Source: Coleofasciculus sp. FACHB-T130 (GTDB lineage: Bacteria; Cyanobacteriota; Cyanobacteriia; Cyanobacteriales; FACHB-T130). Taken from it: a DNA stretch of 64,000 bases. The notes under the pieces are model-generated. The model saw only the letters and a list, made by a program, of their open reading frames with translations. It was not told the origin of the DNA and did not search any database. How positions within the stretch are numbered: the first letter of the stretch is position 1; the number at the start of each line of letters is the position of its first letter. Below are positions 62,354 through 64,000 of the stretch, piece by piece. The position numbers were made by a program, and so were the translations under genes. The stretch covers positions 44,113-108,112 of the forward strand of contig NZ_JACJOG010000009.1 of NCBI RefSeq assembly GCF_014695375.1. Direction: 5' to 3'.

Positions 62354-63886
62354 ATGCCACAGCTAGGAGTTGATCGGGTAACTGTGTCGCCAATGGATGT
62401 CTATAACCAAACTTTGGTGGCTCACGTACATCCGCCCGATTGGGTGAATCCCGAACCTGCACCTCGTTACAATTTGGTTGTAATTGGAGCGGGTACTGCG
62501 GGACTGGTGACAGCGGCAGGTGCAGCCGGGTTAGGAGCTAAAGTCGCATTAATTGAAAAGCATTTGATGGGTGGAGATTGCCTCAATGTGGGTTGCGTTC
62601 CCTCGAAATGCATGATTCGCTCTTCTCGTGTTGTTGCAGATATTCGGGATGCAGAGAGATTTGGTGTTCGCATTCCTGAAGGTACAGAAGTCGATTTTTC
62701 TGCCGTGATGGAGCGGCTGCGGCGAATTCGTGCCGGGATTAGTCATCACGATTCTGCGGAAAGATTTCAAAAGTTGGGTATCGATGTATTTTTGGGAGAT
62801 GCTCGGTTTTCTAGTTCTGACACTATCGAAGTCGCGGGAAAGAAGTTACGTTTTAAAAAAGCAGTTATTGCTACAGGTGCGCGTGCAGCTAATCTCCCGA
62901 TTGAAGGGTTACAAGAGGCAGGTTATCTCACTTACGAAACCGTATTTTCCCTCACAGAACGACCAAAACGACTAGCAGTAATTGGCGGTGGCCCTATCGG
63001 CTGCGAACTGGCTCAGGCGTTCCAGCGGCTTGGTTCAGAAGTAGTGGTGTTACATAAAAATGCCCATATTCTTGACAAAGAGGATACTGATGCAGCCGAA
63101 ATTGTGCAACAAGCGTTTATTCAGGAGGGGATTAAGTTAATATTGCAGTCCAAAATTAAGCGAGTTGAAACAAGCAGCGCTGGAAAAGTTATTTATTACG
63201 AAGCGAATGGAAAAGAAGCTTCAGTAACAGTTGATGAAATCCTAGCTGGAGTTGGGAGAGCGCCTAATGTTGAAGGCTTAAATCTTGAGACGGTAGGCGT
63301 GCAATATGACACCAAAAAAGGGGTCATTGTCAATGACAAGCTTCAGACAACAAACCCTCGCATTTATGCTGCTGGTGATATCTGTATGGAATGGAGATTC
63401 ACCCATGCTGCTGATGCCGCTGCCCGGATTGTTATTCAGAATAGTTTGTTTTTTGGGCGCAAAAAACTTAGTACGCTGACAATGCCTTGGTGTACCTACA
63501 CTGCTCCAGAAATTGCCCATGTGGGGATGTACGAGAAAGAGGCGTTGGAAAAAGGAATTGAGGTGGATACTTACTTCATTCCATTGAGTGAGGTGGATCG
63601 CGCGATCGCAGACGGCGAAGAAGAAGGATTTGCTAAAATTCACGTCAAGAAAGGCACTGATAAAATTTTAGGTGCAACGATTGTGGCGAGACACGCAGGT
63701 GACATGATTAGCGAAGTCACGTTGGCGATGGTAGGAAATGTTGGCTTGAAAACTCTTGCCACGGTTATTCACCCCTATCCCACGCAAGCCGAAGCGATTC
63801 GCAAGGCAGCAGATGCTTATAACCGTACTCGGCTAACGCCGTTTGTGAAGAAGTTATTTTCTAATTGGTTGGCTTGGACGAGATAG
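62354..63886 (+). CDS. MerA/lipoamide-dehydrogenase-like flavoprotein disulfide reductase
   Basis: The ATG at 62354 has AGGAGG seven bases before it; the ATG at 62348 would overlap the upstream gene and lies too close to the site. The 510-residue protein has an FAD site VVIGAGTAGLVTAAGAAGLG, redox-active cysteines GGDCLNVGCVPSK (C76 and C81), NAD(P)H site LAVIGGGPIGCELAQAFQRL, GRAPNVEGLNLETVGV and the HPYPTQAE His-Glu pair. It lacks the HMA domain and the C-terminal Cys-Cys of mercuric reductase, so the substrate is not clearly Hg(II). Co-transcribed with TVP38. Confidence 0.9.
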   Translation: MPQLGVDRVTVSPMDVYNQTLVAHVHPPDWVNPEPAPRYNLVVIGAGTAGLVTAAGAAGLGAKVALIEKHLMGGDCLNVGCVPSKCMIRSSRVVADIRDAERFGVRIPEGTEVDFSAVMERLRRIRAGISHHDSAERFQKLGIDVFLGDARFSSSDTIEVAGKKLRFKKAVIATGARAANLPIEGLQEAGYLTYETVFSLTERPKRLAVIGGGPIGCELAQAFQRLGSEVVVLHKNAHILDKEDTDAAEIVQQAFIQEGIKLILQSKIKRVETSSAGKVIYYEANGKEASVTVDEILAGVGRAPNVEGLNLETVGVQYDTKKGVIVNDKLQTTNPRIYAAGDICMEWRFTHAADAAARIVIQNSLFFGRKKLSTLTMPWCTYTAPEIAHVGMYEKEALEKGIEVDTYFIPLSEVDRAIADGEEEGFAKIHVKKGTDKILGATIVARHAGDMISEVTLAMVGNVGLKTLATVIHPYPTQAEAIRKAADAYNRTRLTPFVKKLFSNWLAWTR

Positions 63887-64000
63887 CTCAGGACTTACGC
63901 AAAGGCGCTAGATATAGCGTACAAGTTACACAAGTTGCATGGGAATAGAAGGATGTTTCAGTTCCTCAATCAAGGAATCAGAAAGCCACTGGTATTTCAC

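Noticed and set aside
63887..64000. TCAGGACTTACGCA word resembling an insertion-sequence end
   Set aside because: Only one short word is present before the window ends, with no transposase and no second end, so it cannot be called a mobile element.

Overview
The window comes from a cyanobacterial chromosome. It carries the cytochrome b6f genes petC and petA, the circadian kinase gene sasA, a helical carotenoid protein (a stand-alone homologue of the orange carotenoid protein N-terminal domain), a DUF3067 gene and a very high density of the HIP1 octamer GCGATCGC. Two HpsE-type glycosyltransferases (hormogonium polysaccharide family) and several kinds of dispersed short repeat suggest a filamentous, motile species (inference). 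I saw no rRNA, tRNA, CRISPR array or intact insertion sequence.

Layout. 0.5-7.9 kb: six minus-strand genes for cell-surface polysaccharide (two polytopic sugar-transfer type membrane proteins, a GT2, a GT4 and two tandem hpsE paralogues). 8.7-17.3 kb: small protein, leucyl aminopeptidase, methyltransferase and two paralogous Slt-type lytic transglycosylases. 17.5-21.2 kb: tatC, DUF3067, petC and petA; the Rieske protein carries a twin-arginine signal, so TatC is its expected export route. 21.3-30 kb: cyanobacterial hypothetical, EcsC-like protein, secreted hypothetical, GH57 branching enzyme, secreted CHAT protease-like protein and a membrane protein. 30.4-34.6 kb: a tiny membrane protein with a slipin, a UbiH-type monooxygenase, a candidate sRNA, the carotenoid protein and YebC. 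35-38 kb: sugar-type binding lipoprotein, glucokinase and a histidine phosphatase. 38.9-44.9 kb: group 2 sigma factor, a tandem-repeat tract, DUF760, mutY, two decayed genes (a TPR protein and a DapL-like aminotransferase), small proteins and a STAS protein. 45-51.5 kb: radical SAM protein, GT4 enzyme and a DUF2079 membrane protein. 51.6-58 kb: sasA, then a BMP-type ABC importer with only one permease, next to DoxX-like and ureidoglycolate-lyase-like genes. 58.4-61.2 kb: an accessory stretch with a winged-helix-like protein and a small neighbour sharing its C-terminal motif, plus a methyltransferase. 61.6-63.9 kb: a TVP38 membrane protein and MerA-like flavoprotein operon.

Functional links. 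Carbon storage and use are represented by the GH57 branching enzyme, the GT4 protein, glucokinase and the sugar-type lipoprotein. Photosynthetic electron transport and photoprotection are represented by petCA, tatC and the carotenoid protein.

The most unusual features are: an in-frame 37-codon tail behind the amber stop of the carotenoid protein gene; an orphan terminator that may define an unannotated sRNA; two clear pseudogenes; a WGY motif shared by adjacent accessory proteins; and intergenic-type repeats that appear to have inserted in frame into several conserved genes.
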